A DNA stretch of 64,000 bases. It comes from Shewanella sp. Choline-02u-19 (GTDB lineage: Bacteria > Pseudomonadota > Gammaproteobacteria > Enterobacterales > Shewanellaceae). Below the pieces are notes generated by a model, which was not told the origin of the DNA, did no database searches, and saw only the letters and a list, made by a program, of their open reading frames with translations. Of the stretch, positions 35,568 to 43,660 are shown piece after piece. A program made the position numbers and the translations under genes. Each line of letters opens with the position of its first letter. Within the stretch, counting starts at the first letter, position 1. The DNA is taken from the NCBI RefSeq assembly GCF_002836205.1, contig NZ_PJBE01000012.1, forward strand, positions 930,001-994,000, read 5' to 3'.

Positions 35568-36032
35568 ATGAAAACTCATCCATTTAATTTGTCACTGGCT
35601 CTTGCGGGAGGCATTACACTTGCCAGCATGATAGCCATTAATAGCACGCTTGCATCTTATAGTTCGCCCTTGCTAGCTGCTTGGGTCGCTCACGGCATTG
35701 GTGCTATCACTTCCTTTATCATTCTAATGTTCGTAAACATCTTTGTTGCAGGGAAAATGGCTATTCGGCCGACAGCTGGAACGCCCTTCTGGGCCTATTT
35801 AGGCGGGATACCGGGGGCTTTGACTGTGATTTTGGCCGCTATCACTGTCAATAGTCCACTGGGGCTGTCTAGCTCGCTTGCATTAATGATGGTCGGTCAA
35901 GTGCTGTTTGGTGTGGTCAGTGATAGCTTTGGTTTGTTCGGTTTAGCTAAACGGTCAATAAATTTAATTGACGGTGTGTCATTGATGTTGATGGGCGTAG
36001 GCTGCCTGATGACACTGTTCTGGAGGGGGTAA
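35568..36032 (+). CDS. DMT-family half transporter (DUF606/YdcZ-like), first of a pair
   Basis: 154 residues with five predicted membrane helices. The pattern of GGIPGALTVILAA and SLALMMVGQVLFGVVSDSFG matches the DUF606 family of small drug/metabolite transporters. ATG 35568 has an AGGAAAA ribosome site; ATG 35556 lies upstream of that site and would need another. Two bases separate it from the next gene. Paired half-size DMT proteins usually form heterodimers. Substrate unknown; the LysR gene opposite is the likely regulator. Confidence 0.82.
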   Translation: MKTHPFNLSLALAGGITLASMIAINSTLASYSSPLLAAWVAHGIGAITSFIILMFVNIFVAGKMAIRPTAGTPFWAYLGGIPGALTVILAAITVNSPLGLSSSLALMMVGQVLFGVVSDSFGLFGLAKRSINLIDGVSLMLMGVGCLMTLFWRG

Positions 36033-36034
36033 TA

Positions 36035-36475
36035 ATGACAATGTTGATAGTTGTTTTTCTTGCGCTATTTAATGGTTGTTGTATTAGTTTCTGTCGGATC
36101 CTTAATGGCAGACTTGGGCAAGATACCAGTGCTTTTAATGCCTCTCTTTGGAATCATGTCGTCGGTTTTGTTTTTCTCAGTATTATTGTGTATTGCACAT
36201 CTTCACTACCCGTGAATATAGTGATGAAAGCCCCCGTGACAGCCTGGCTTGGCGGTGTTATCGGTGCTTTATTTGTTGCTCTCAACAGCTATGTATTGTC
36301 AAGGGTAGGGGCGACGCTGACTGCACTGCTGGTTATCGGCGGACAATTGCTGACAGGAGTGCTTTGGGATGCCATTAGTCATGGTGCAGAATTCTCTCAA
36401 CTGGCTGGTGTTTTATGTATTCTGGCGGGTGTATTACTGACAAAGTACAATCAAGGCCAGCAGCAAAAGAAATAA
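36035..36475 (+). CDS. DMT-family half transporter (DUF606/YdcZ-like), second of a pair
   Basis: 146 residues with about five membrane helices; WLGGVIGALFVALNSYVLSRVG (key residues G72-G76, N82) and LLVIGGQLLTGVLWD parallel the first protein. It starts two bases after the stop of its partner with a GGAGGGGG ribosome site inside that gene. Together they likely form a heterodimeric exporter. The gene ends just before degraded sequence that leads into the group II intron fragment. Confidence 0.82.
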   Translation: MTMLIVVFLALFNGCCISFCRILNGRLGQDTSAFNASLWNHVVGFVFLSIIVYCTSSLPVNIVMKAPVTAWLGGVIGALFVALNSYVLSRVGATLTALLVIGGQLLTGVLWDAISHGAEFSQLAGVLCILAGVLLTKYNQGQQQKK

Positions 36476-36479
36476 ACGT

Positions 36480-36642
36480 TTACTGGCAGAAGCTATTAAT
36501 AACACAGCCTCCTGCCATATACATCACGCCGATGTTAACTAAAATGCCTAGAGTTTGTGTTTTTCTAACCCAGTGTAGATGCGGCAGCGTCTCCCGCAGG
36601 TTATTGGAACCACTTTGGGCTGAAGCTAACTCACTTTTACCC
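36480..36642 (-). pseudogene. Possible C-terminal coding remnant next to the intron fragment
   Basis: On the minus strand a frame is open for about 53 codons from the intron boundary (36642) to a TAA at 36480-36482. It reads GKSELASAQSG..., then RKTQTLGILVNIGVMYM and a Cys-containing end. There is no start near the boundary, so if coding it is the tail of a gene cut by the intron or by rearrangement. No family is recognised. A random open frame cannot be excluded. Confidence 0.25.
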
Positions 36643-37260
36643 GTGCGACGTGAAGTCGTATGAAGCGTTGTTCACCACGATAAGAGTGAACCATCTGTAT
36701 CACCGGATGACCCTATGGCTCTGAATAAAGTAGCGAGCCAGACAATGTAACGTAGTCCATTGGACGGGAACAGAATCGTGAGAGGACGTTCTTCCTGATA
36801 ACCACAAGTCAGGTAAGTGCTAGGGACTCAGTATGATGAACATATGTGAATCCACGTAGTGCGTTATATGAGAAGCAGCGGAAGTGGTTAATACGCTGTA
36901 GCCAAAAGGCAATGAGAGCTGGAAAGAGATTGGGCAATGCTCTTTCGTGGTCATATAGCTCTCCGCACTAGAGTGGGCATCTAAACTGACATTACGCTTC
37001 ATACGGAACACGGTAAGCCTGAATCGCTCCCATTGGGAAAGTTATCTGTGAAGATAGCCGATAGTGGTGCAGGTAAAGGAGGCTGGAGAAAGCCAATGCT
37101 GCATTGTAATGATGCAGATACAGACCTTGTGTCTGGCACGAAAGTGAGCCCACTTCCAGCTGGTCTCCCGTTGCAATACAATTAGAAGAACTTTGTTAAT
37201 GGAGAAACGCAAATGATGACTTCGATTGAAGTTAGTGCCTCTCCTTGCTTTGCTCAACGA
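36643..37260 (+). mobile_element. Group II intron, 5' part only (domain I region and start of the reverse transcriptase gene)
   Basis: The element opens with the group II 5' splice consensus GTGCGAC at 36643. It continues with structured RNA sequence I recognise from proteobacterial group II introns, with stretches such as CTGATAACCACAAGTCAGG, GGGACTCAGTATGATG, CTCTCCGCACTAGAGTGGG and AGTGAGCCCACTTCCAGCTGG. At 37213 the intron-encoded protein begins (MMTSIEVSAS...) but stops after 16 codons. The reverse transcriptase, maturase and the domain V/VI 3' end are missing. It is therefore a dead 5' fragment that cannot splice or move. Recognition is from memory of the family. Confidence 0.85.
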
Positions 37261-37263
37261 TAA
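37213..37263 (+). pseudogene. Truncated start of the group II intron reverse transcriptase gene
   Basis: An ATGATG with AATGGAGAAACGCAA upstream begins the intron-encoded protein (MMTSIEVSASPCFAQR) and meets a stop codon after 16 residues. Intact relatives continue into a reverse transcriptase of 400 residues or more. The deletion junction lies at about 37255-37262. Confidence 0.65.
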
Positions 37264-37596
37264 TCCAAAGATTGGAAAGTAAAGCCAAAAAATACTATTT
37301 AAAGTCAGCTAAGGAAATCGAGTGGCGGCTCTGCCGCCATCCTACTGTAAAGAACTTAATCATCAAGCCGCTAGGGGCTTGTTGCAATATCTAAAGCGTG
37401 AATTCACTAATGTCTATTCGTTTACGACTAAGCGTGTGTCGCTTATTGTTGAGATCTAGCTGTACTCTATAATAGAGCTCGGTATTTGAAGAAGACGTGG
37501 GGGCTAGATAGTGAAAATTGGTGATAGTCTAATGACTTGTTACTCTTACTCATAACTTGTAGAGTATAAGCTCAAATAGTTAGTGAGTATTATTTT
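37264..37596. other. Non-coding sequence downstream of the intron fragment
   Basis: About 330 bases with no supported ORF. It contains a small GC-rich hairpin (TGGCGGC-TCT-GCCGCCA at 37323-37339). No domain V, no transposase remnant and no tRNA could be recognised. The promoter for the following orphan gene must be here. Confidence 0.4.
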
Positions 37597-38058
37597 GTGG
37601 TTGAAAAACAAGAGCTAATCGGTCGTTTCGAGAGCGTACTCATAACGCTTATTAATCAACGCAGCATTCAATTGAAACATTACCTAAGTCAAGATGCTTT
37701 CGCTTTTATGACACTATCAGTGGAATATTGGAATGGTGATATGTATTGGAACTTATGGGATAAAGATGAGATTGAGTTTGTAGAATATGAAGATTTTAAC
37801 TCATCAGAGTTTATTGCCCTTTGTGATTTCCACGAGGGTAATGCCAACGTATCACAACTCAGTGATTTGCTTTTGAGTATTGGTGATGTGATTGGTAAAG
37901 AAGGTGATGAAGTGCTGTCTCTAATTGAATTTACCCACGATGCACTGACTGAGGCGTTAAATAGTAGCAAGGTCAAAGAGTTGTTAGTTGAGGTTTTAAA
38001 ATCCAATGCCAGCTTTAGTGAAGATGATTTTAATCAAATGGTTATAGCGACAACGTAG
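37597..38058 (+). CDS. Orphan acidic protein of unknown function
   Basis: 153 residues, starting with GTG 37597 and preceded by GTGAG. It is strongly acidic and predicted soluble and mostly helical. A beta-rich central segment (YWNGDMYWNLWDKDEIEFVEYEDF; key residues Trp46, Trp53, Trp56) is followed by a Leu-rich helical C-terminus. No family is recognised. The size, acidity and location beside a mobile-element remnant resemble immunity proteins of toxin systems, but no toxin gene is adjacent, so this is only a suggestion. Confidence 0.55.
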   Translation: MVEKQELIGRFESVLITLINQRSIQLKHYLSQDAFAFMTLSVEYWNGDMYWNLWDKDEIEFVEYEDFNSSEFIALCDFHEGNANVSQLSDLLLSIGDVIGKEGDEVLSLIEFTHDALTEALNSSKVKELLVEVLKSNASFSEDDFNQMVIATT

Positions 38059-38173
38059 TCGAACCATATACAAAATTTATCATCTAGGTCTTAAATTACT
38101 CGCGATTATATCTGCAGGGTTGCCGAGTATGATCAAGCGTAAAGTAAAAACAGTGCAGCATTGATTTTACTTT

Positions 38174-38210
38174 CTTACCTTAATGGAGGCAGTGTCTCCT
38201 TTAAGGTAAG
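38174..38210. terminator. Hairpin between convergent genes
   Basis: CTTACCTTAA (38174-38183) and TTAAGGTAAG (38201-38210) form a 10-bp perfect stem. GGAG/CTCC pairing extends it inside. It lies between the orphan gene (stop 38058) and the convergent TIGR03899-type gene (stop 38231). The T-run is short, so efficiency is uncertain. Confidence 0.55.
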
Positions 38211-38230
38211 CTGTTCTTCTTAGCTGAAGT

Positions 38231-39091
38231 TTACTCAATTCTGAAATCTTGCGCAAATACCGCTTTTAATGCCTTAATATAATTGGTGTCAGTATTAAAG
38301 TGAATTAACTGTGCTAGCTCGTCGCCCACAGGGGTAAAACGGTAATAATTGAAAAAGAGTTGACCGGTTTTGGGGGTCAGTTTGAGCTTGATGTTACTTA
38401 GGGCGAAATTAATTGGCTTCTTACTACTCAATAATCCCGTTTCCAATTCACTGCGATGTAAAATGCCAGCCTCAATCAAGGTTAAGATATTGGAATAGGG
38501 TAAGCCAAACTGCGATAGACCAATATTTGTCTGAGTCGATTTCTTAAAAAAGTGACCTAAACCACTGGCGTGTTTAAAGCCAATAACCAGTTTTAACTTA
38601 CTCTCATTGTTGACCAACACTGACATCCCAAGGGCTTTTTCTAATACCTGCGCCTCTTTATGGGTAAGCTGCTTCAAAGTGGCTAATGTACGTAAACTAA
38701 AGTTACCTGGAATGGTGATTTCACTGGCTAGAATTCTACCCCATAACTCCTGCATTTTACGATTATGAATTTGTTCAGCCAGCTGAAAAAACTGATGTGC
38801 CCAATCGGGGTCGAGATCCACACCTGTGACATCTGACGGGGTTTGGCTTATCGCAATCTTATAAATTGTTTCTAAATTTGACTGATATTGGCTAGAGAGT
38901 TTTTGTGCTCTATAGGCAGAACGCTCTGCAATGGAGGCGCTGCTGGGGCGGTAATCATCTTCGCTGGCAAGCCCAAGCATGCGCCCAAGCAATAAGGCTT
39001 TTTTTCTGGCCGAAACATCAGCTGACTTTACGTTATCACTGACTGATGATTTCAGCGGGTGATTTCTAGTATCTTTAACTGTTTCAACCAT
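38231..39091 (-). CDS. TIGR03899/DUF2806-like protein
   Basis: 286 residues, soluble. The central part NRKMQELWGRILASEITIPGNFSLRTLATLKQLT (key residues W118, E124, P128, R134) matches the TIGR03899 family of Shewanella and Vibrio, which is related to DUF2806. These families share the W..iLa.E...PG.FS.RTL pattern. The function is unknown. ATG 39091 is preferred; TTG 39094 would add one residue. It is 56 bases after the MFS gene on the same strand, possibly cotranscribed. Confidence 0.72.
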   Translation of the reverse strand: MVETVKDTRNHPLKSSVSDNVKSADVSARKKALLLGRMLGLASEDDYRPSSASIAERSAYRAQKLSSQYQSNLETIYKIAISQTPSDVTGVDLDPDWAHQFFQLAEQIHNRKMQELWGRILASEITIPGNFSLRTLATLKQLTHKEAQVLEKALGMSVLVNNESKLKLVIGFKHASGLGHFFKKSTQTNIGLSQFGLPYSNILTLIEAGILHRSELETGLLSSKKPINFALSNIKLKLTPKTGQLFFNYYRFTPVGDELAQLIHFNTDTNYIKALKAVFAQDFRIE

Positions 39092-39147
39092 CAACCTAAT
39101 TCCTCTTTGTTATAAAATTTATGCCAATCAGGGCGTTAATTGTCTAG

Positions 39148-40335
39148 CTATTTGTCGGCTTTGACAAGTGGTGGCATTTTGCCAAATAGCGCGACCTCTT
39201 CACCTTGTTTAGGGTGGCGAGGCACATTCATGGCCAGTATGAGTGAACACACCGCAAAGCCCGCGCCGATATAGAATACCAATGAAGGTGAGGTTAACCA
39301 CAATAGCCCTAGCAGTACAGGGATGATAACGGCTGCAATGTGGTTAATGGTGAAACTTACCGACATGGTAGCGGCGATATCTTTGGGATCGGCAATTTTC
39401 TGGAAATAGGTTTTTACGGCAATCGCCATCGCAAACAAAAGGTGGTCAATCACGTACAGTGCGGCAGCGGCTTCTGCATGCTCAACGACTGCATAACTGG
39501 TAAAGACTGCAATAAGCCCTAAATACTCAATAGTCAGTGCATTTCGTTCACCAATTCGAGCAATAAATCGGCCAATCGCGGGGGCAAAAAAGAGATTAAC
39601 CACATAGTTAATTAAAAAGAGTGAGGTAATTTGACTAATGCTATAGCCAAATTTTTCAACCATCATAAAGCCCGCGAATACCATGAATATCTGTCTTCTC
39701 GCGCCTGAGAAAAAAGTCAGCATATAGTATAACCAGTAGCGTTTTCGCAAGATTATTTTCTTGTGCTGTACCTCTCCTTGTTTAAAGGTAGGAAAGTATA
39801 GACGAATGGTTATCACCATGATGAGCCCTAAAGTACCAATGATGGCGTACATCCATTGGTAGTCGAGTTTTAGCCAGCTCATGACTAGCCAAATACTGCC
39901 GTAACCTATCAATGCAGCGGCACTGCGCCATGCCAGTGCTTTGCCTAAAAATTCGGCGGTATTTTTCTTTTCAACCCATTGCAGCGTCAGTGATTGGTTG
40001 ATGGTTTCAAAATAGTGAAAACCAATCGACATTAATACGGTGGTGATATAAAGCCCGAGCACTTGCGGAAAGAAACCCGTGACAGCCACACCGATACACA
40101 GTAGTGCCAGTGACAATAATGCAAACGCTTGCTCTTTTATCAGTAGTAAGACAAAGATCGCGGTAAACGCAAGAAACCCAGGAACCTCTCTCAAGCTTTG
40201 CAATATACCAATTTCAGCACCGGTGAATTGAGCGCGTTCAATAACAAAGTTGTTGAGTAATACCTGCCATACAGCAAAGACTAATGACATGATAAACGTC
40301 ATCCAAAGCAGTAGCTTCTGCGGGTTGTTTTTCAT
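39148..40335 (-). CDS. MFS transporter
   Basis: 395 residues with twelve predicted membrane helices in two six-helix halves joined by a basic loop near 190-200 (RKRYWLYY). The loop between helices 2 and 3 has only a weak version of the MFS-A motif. Substrate unknown; relatives in Shewanella and Vibrio are annotated simply as MFS transporters. The C-terminus is cytosolic. ATG 40335. Confidence 0.85.
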   Translation of the reverse strand: MKNNPQKLLLWMTFIMSLVFAVWQVLLNNFVIERAQFTGAEIGILQSLREVPGFLAFTAIFVLLLIKEQAFALLSLALLCIGVAVTGFFPQVLGLYITTVLMSIGFHYFETINQSLTLQWVEKKNTAEFLGKALAWRSAAALIGYGSIWLVMSWLKLDYQWMYAIIGTLGLIMVITIRLYFPTFKQGEVQHKKIILRKRYWLYYMLTFFSGARRQIFMVFAGFMMVEKFGYSISQITSLFLINYVVNLFFAPAIGRFIARIGERNALTIEYLGLIAVFTSYAVVEHAEAAAALYVIDHLLFAMAIAVKTYFQKIADPKDIAATMSVSFTINHIAAVIIPVLLGLLWLTSPSLVFYIGAGFAVCSLILAMNVPRHPKQGEEVALFGKMPPLVKADK

Positions 40336-40887
40336 TTAAACGGTCCATGTGATCCGGCGAAAGGACGAGCAGTATATACTCAATTAATACTAAGGTGCAG
40401 TGGGCTATTCAAAAACTCTCCTAGAAAAAAAGTAGCATAAAGCGGGTTGAACTCGCGTGGTATCAACATTATCATCGTTATGTTAGCTGTTGATTAGAAT
40501 GGAATATATTTCGTAAGTTAACACGTTAACCGCGTACTCTGTTGGCGCTACTTCCAGCTTTTTACCTTTTGATAACCACTTCCTTATTTGGCATAAGCAA
40601 TTAAAGCACTAACACCCAGGCCAGTTGGCTGTAAAGCGCTTGATGCTGATTTATGGGTTACTGCAGTATCTGGTTTATACACTCCGCTATAGGTTTTTCC
40701 CCCATTGATTTTAAATAATGTATCGCCTCGTTTTTAAGCGTTGCAACTGTTGATTTTTAGTGTCCAATGTAAGCTCATTGTAAATTGTATTGTAAAGAGT
40801 AATGCAAATCGTTCTCATTTATAGTATTTTGACGGCGAATTTAAGGGATGCTGGCTTTCCAGCAAAGAATCAACTGAGAGCTGTTTT
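40336..40887. other. Regulatory intergenic region upstream of the iron-linked porin gene
   Basis: 552 bases between the divergent MFS and porin genes. It contains the Fur-box-like element at 40801-40820. The rest is AT-rich with no ORF, hairpin or RNA gene that I can support. Confidence 0.5.
40801..40820 (+). promoter_or_regulatory. Putative Fur box
   Basis: AATGCAAATCGTTCTCATTT holds a 7-1-7 core (TGCAAAT-C-GTTCTCA) that matches 10 of 14 positions of the Fur consensus TGATAAT-N-ATTATCA. It is 68 bases before the porin start codon, a sensible place for iron repression of the porin-imelysin-dihaem locus. Confidence 0.7.
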
Positions 40888-42300
40888 ATGAAAAACATGT
40901 CTAAGCATGTAAAGCTGAATATATTGGCTGCAACGATAGCAACTGTCTTTAGCGCTAATGCAATGTCAGCAACAGATCCTGAAGTACTCGCCGCAGCGAT
41001 TGCTAAGCAAGAAGCAGAACTGACTGAACTTAAAGTCCAGTTAAAGGAGCTCGCACAACAACAGCAAGCCCAAACTGAACAGCACCAGGAACAACGGTTA
41101 GAACAACAAGAAGCGATAGCGACCGTTAAAGCGGAGTCGGTTAATAGTAAGTTCAGCAAGTTTTCATTTAAGTCATACGGCAGCCTGATTTACACCAGTG
41201 ATGAATATTACGATAACGTCCAAGATACAACGCCTGAACGTCGTGGACGTTTTGACCTAGAACGCATTGTGACTGAGTTTGGCTATCAGTTTAATGATGA
41301 CTGGGATATGGAAGTTGAGATTGAGTATGAGCATGGTGGAACCGGTTCTTCACTCGAATACGATGGTTTTGATGAATTCGGTGAGTTTGAAGCTGAAGTT
41401 GAAGCTGGCGGCGAAGTGATGATTGAAAAAGCCGAGATCCGATATCGCCCAAGCGCTGCGTTTGGGGTTAAGTTCGGTAATATCCATCTACCCGTTGGCC
41501 TTAGCAGCACCCTCCATAAACCTAGCCAATACCTGACAGTGCAACGCCATAAAAGTGAAGCGGCAATGTTGCCAGCGGTATGGAATGAAAATGGTATCGG
41601 TATTTTTGGTGAAGTTGCTAATTTCCACTATCAAGCACAAGTGGTTAGTGGATTAAACTCTGAGTATTTTCGGACCTATGATTGGGCTGCATCGGGCCAC
41701 CAAAAGCGTTTTGAACATGTAAATGCTGATGATCTGGCTTATGTTGCTCGTCTTGATTACGGCAACTTCAAAACAGGTTCTGCGGTGGGTGCTTCATATT
41801 ACTACGGCAACACCAGTGGTAATCGCCATAAAACCAATAAGTTGAGTTCAGATGGTACTGTCAGCATATTTTCAATCGCTGGTGCATTTGTCGAAGGCCC
41901 ATGGACTGTACGTGGCCAATACCTTAACGGCACCTTGAGCGATTCTGATGCTATTACTCAAGCAAACAAAACCACGCCAGGTCTAAAACCGGGTAACTTC
42001 GCGCAACTCGGTAGCGAGTCTGAAGCTTTCTTCGTTGAGGCGGGTGTCGATTTAGGTCATTTCACTCCGATCCCAATTACGATCTTTGCCAACATCGATT
42101 ATTCAAACCCATTGAAAGAAGTTGAAACAGGCATTGCCACCAAGCGTTATGAAAACACGTGGATCAGTGCGGGTATTAACTATTTCCCTATTCCTGAAAT
42201 CGTTATCAAGGCTGAAGCGGGTGTACAGCAAGTGGCTATTGCTTCTATTCCAGATACCAATTTCTTTGCGCTTGGCGTGGGTTATCAATTTTCGTTGTAA
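40888..42300 (+). CDS. Outer-membrane porin, phosphate-selective OprP/OprO-like
   Basis: 470 residues. A signal peptide (about 1-27, ending AMSA) is followed by a Gln/Glu-rich coiled coil (about 33-75) that may trimerise or reach peptidoglycan. A beta-barrel with alternating aromatic strands ends in ALGVGYQFSL. The RGRFDLERIVTEFGYQF and FGVKFGNIHLPVGL segments are typical of OprP/OprO-type porins. A long acidic loop (about 150-175) is Glu-rich. It is preceded by a Fur box and followed by imelysin and di-haem genes, suggesting iron-linked uptake rather than phosphate. Confidence 0.8.
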   Translation: MKNMSKHVKLNILAATIATVFSANAMSATDPEVLAAAIAKQEAELTELKVQLKELAQQQQAQTEQHQEQRLEQQEAIATVKAESVNSKFSKFSFKSYGSLIYTSDEYYDNVQDTTPERRGRFDLERIVTEFGYQFNDDWDMEVEIEYEHGGTGSSLEYDGFDEFGEFEAEVEAGGEVMIEKAEIRYRPSAAFGVKFGNIHLPVGLSSTLHKPSQYLTVQRHKSEAAMLPAVWNENGIGIFGEVANFHYQAQVVSGLNSEYFRTYDWAASGHQKRFEHVNADDLAYVARLDYGNFKTGSAVGASYYYGNTSGNRHKTNKLSSDGTVSIFSIAGAFVEGPWTVRGQYLNGTLSDSDAITQANKTTPGLKPGNFAQLGSESEAFFVEAGVDLGHFTPIPITIFANIDYSNPLKEVETGIATKRYENTWISAGINYFPIPEIVIKAEAGVQQVAIASIPDTNFFALGVGYQFSL

Positions 42301-42375
42301 ATAATCAACTATTTATTCGCTAATTCAATTAGCCCAATTAATTAAATTTATTAAGTTAAAAAAATGGAGTTTTTA

Positions 42376-43524
42376 ATGAAACACTTTACTCATTCAGTGG
42401 TTGCTATAGCACTTATTTCTGCACTTGCTGCATGTGGCGGTTCGGGCTCTGATAGCACGCCAACACCAGAAGCTGATAAAACTTTCTCATTTACAGCAAC
42501 AGAGATGGTAACCAACCTGACTGACGATGTCATTGTTGCTGGTTATACCGATCTGGCGGCTCGCGGTGCTGCATTGTTTGCATCAACTCAAACATTGGTG
42601 GCAACGCCTTCACAAGCTAATCTAGTTGCCGTACAAGAAGCTTGGAAAGCAGCTCGCCAACCTTGGGAGCAGGGAGAATCTCATATTTTTGGTCCTGTTG
42701 ACTCACTTGGTATCGATCCACATTTAGACAGCTGGCCACTAAATACCACTGATTTAACATCGGTATTGTCTACTACAACAGGTTTTGATGCGGAAACCAT
42801 TAAAGGTTGGAATGATGATGTGCAAGGTTTCCATACGATGGAATACCTATTATTCGGTGACGGTGTGACCACAAACACCAAAATGATCGCTGATTTAACG
42901 GCTAATGAGCGTGATTACCTAATGGGTCTTGCTGCTGTATTCCGTGATTACACTGAAAAATTGGATGATGCATGGCTAATAAGTCACGATGCTAGTACAG
43001 GTAAAGCCTATGGTGAACTGCTTAAGACTCCTGGTACTCAAGATAATACTTTCTACAGCTCAAATGTGGGTGTTGTTGAAGAGCTAATCAAAGGCATGAT
43101 CGGCATTGTTGATGAAGTGGGAAACGGTAAAATTGCCGACCCATTCGGTGCTGACACAAGCAGTGCTGACACCTCTAAAGTTGAATCTCAATACTCATGG
43201 AATTCACTGACAGACTTTAGTAATAACATCATTGGTGTGCGTAATGTTTATCAAGGTGAGTTAGCTGGTGCTGCAGATAAGCAAGGTATTGTGGATTTTG
43301 TTGCTGCGGCTGATAAAGACATGGCGGCACGAGTGGGTACTGAAATATCAAACGCTATTTTGACGATTCAAGCCATTGAAGGTGCTAATAAAATGCCTTT
43401 CCGTCAAGCGATCTCCGATGTCGAAGGGCGCAAGCGTATTCAAACTGCTGTTGATGCTCTTTCAAAGCTGCAAACCAGTCTAGAATCTGATGTGCTGCCA
43501 CTGCTTAAAACGTGGAAAGTGTAA
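42376..43524 (+). CDS. Imelysin-family lipoprotein (IrpA/EfeO-M75-like)
   Basis: 382 residues. The lipoprotein signal has a clear lipobox (LAAC at 18-21), and the mature N-terminus is Ser/Thr/Pro-rich. Two helical bundles follow. The imelysin GxHxxE motif region is seen as GFHTMEYLLFG (about 150) and an earlier W.QGESHIFGP (about 95). Imelysin-like proteins (IrpA, ICMP, EfeO) take part in iron handling in the periplasm. ATG 42376 with GGAG upstream is preferred to ATG 42364. It lies 75 bases after the porin and is followed by a terminator-like hairpin. Confidence 0.9.
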   Translation: MKHFTHSVVAIALISALAACGGSGSDSTPTPEADKTFSFTATEMVTNLTDDVIVAGYTDLAARGAALFASTQTLVATPSQANLVAVQEAWKAARQPWEQGESHIFGPVDSLGIDPHLDSWPLNTTDLTSVLSTTTGFDAETIKGWNDDVQGFHTMEYLLFGDGVTTNTKMIADLTANERDYLMGLAAVFRDYTEKLDDAWLISHDASTGKAYGELLKTPGTQDNTFYSSNVGVVEELIKGMIGIVDEVGNGKIADPFGADTSSADTSKVESQYSWNSLTDFSNNIIGVRNVYQGELAGAADKQGIVDFVAAADKDMAARVGTEISNAILTIQAIEGANKMPFRQAISDVEGRKRIQTAVDALSKLQTSLESDVLPLLKTWKV

Positions 43525-43541
43525 ATATATAGTCTGTTGAA

Positions 43542-43575
43542 AAGGCATTGAGTAACTCCTCAGTGCCTTCTTTTT
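43542..43575 (+). terminator. Intrinsic terminator after the imelysin gene
   Basis: AAGGCATTGAG (43542-43552) pairs with CTCAGTGCCTT (43559-43569), with one T-G mismatch or wobble, followed by CTTTTT. It lies 17 bases after the stop and may limit transcription of the di-haem gene. Confidence 0.75.
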
Positions 43576-43660
43576 CATGTGATTTATCTTAGTTTTTTGT
43601 TGTGTCTTAAATAACAGAATCAAAATACTAATTTAAGATAAAACGTGTGTGGTAACGCAA

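Noticed and set aside
36415..36663. Plus-strand 82-codon frame running across the DMT gene end into the intron start
   Set aside because: It overlaps the real DMT gene in another frame, then crosses the intron 5' splice site, so it is chance read-through.
36820..37257. Several minus-strand frames of 60-71 codons within the intron fragment
   Set aside because: They are antisense to structured intron RNA and resemble no protein.
37320..37345. TGGCGGC-TCT-GCCGCCA hairpin as group II intron domain V
   Set aside because: Domain V has a conserved AGC triad and a longer stem with a bulge; this small hairpin has neither.
41286..41510. Minus-strand frame in the porin gene
   Set aside because: It lies fully inside a well-supported porin coding sequence and is a mirror of its codon bias.
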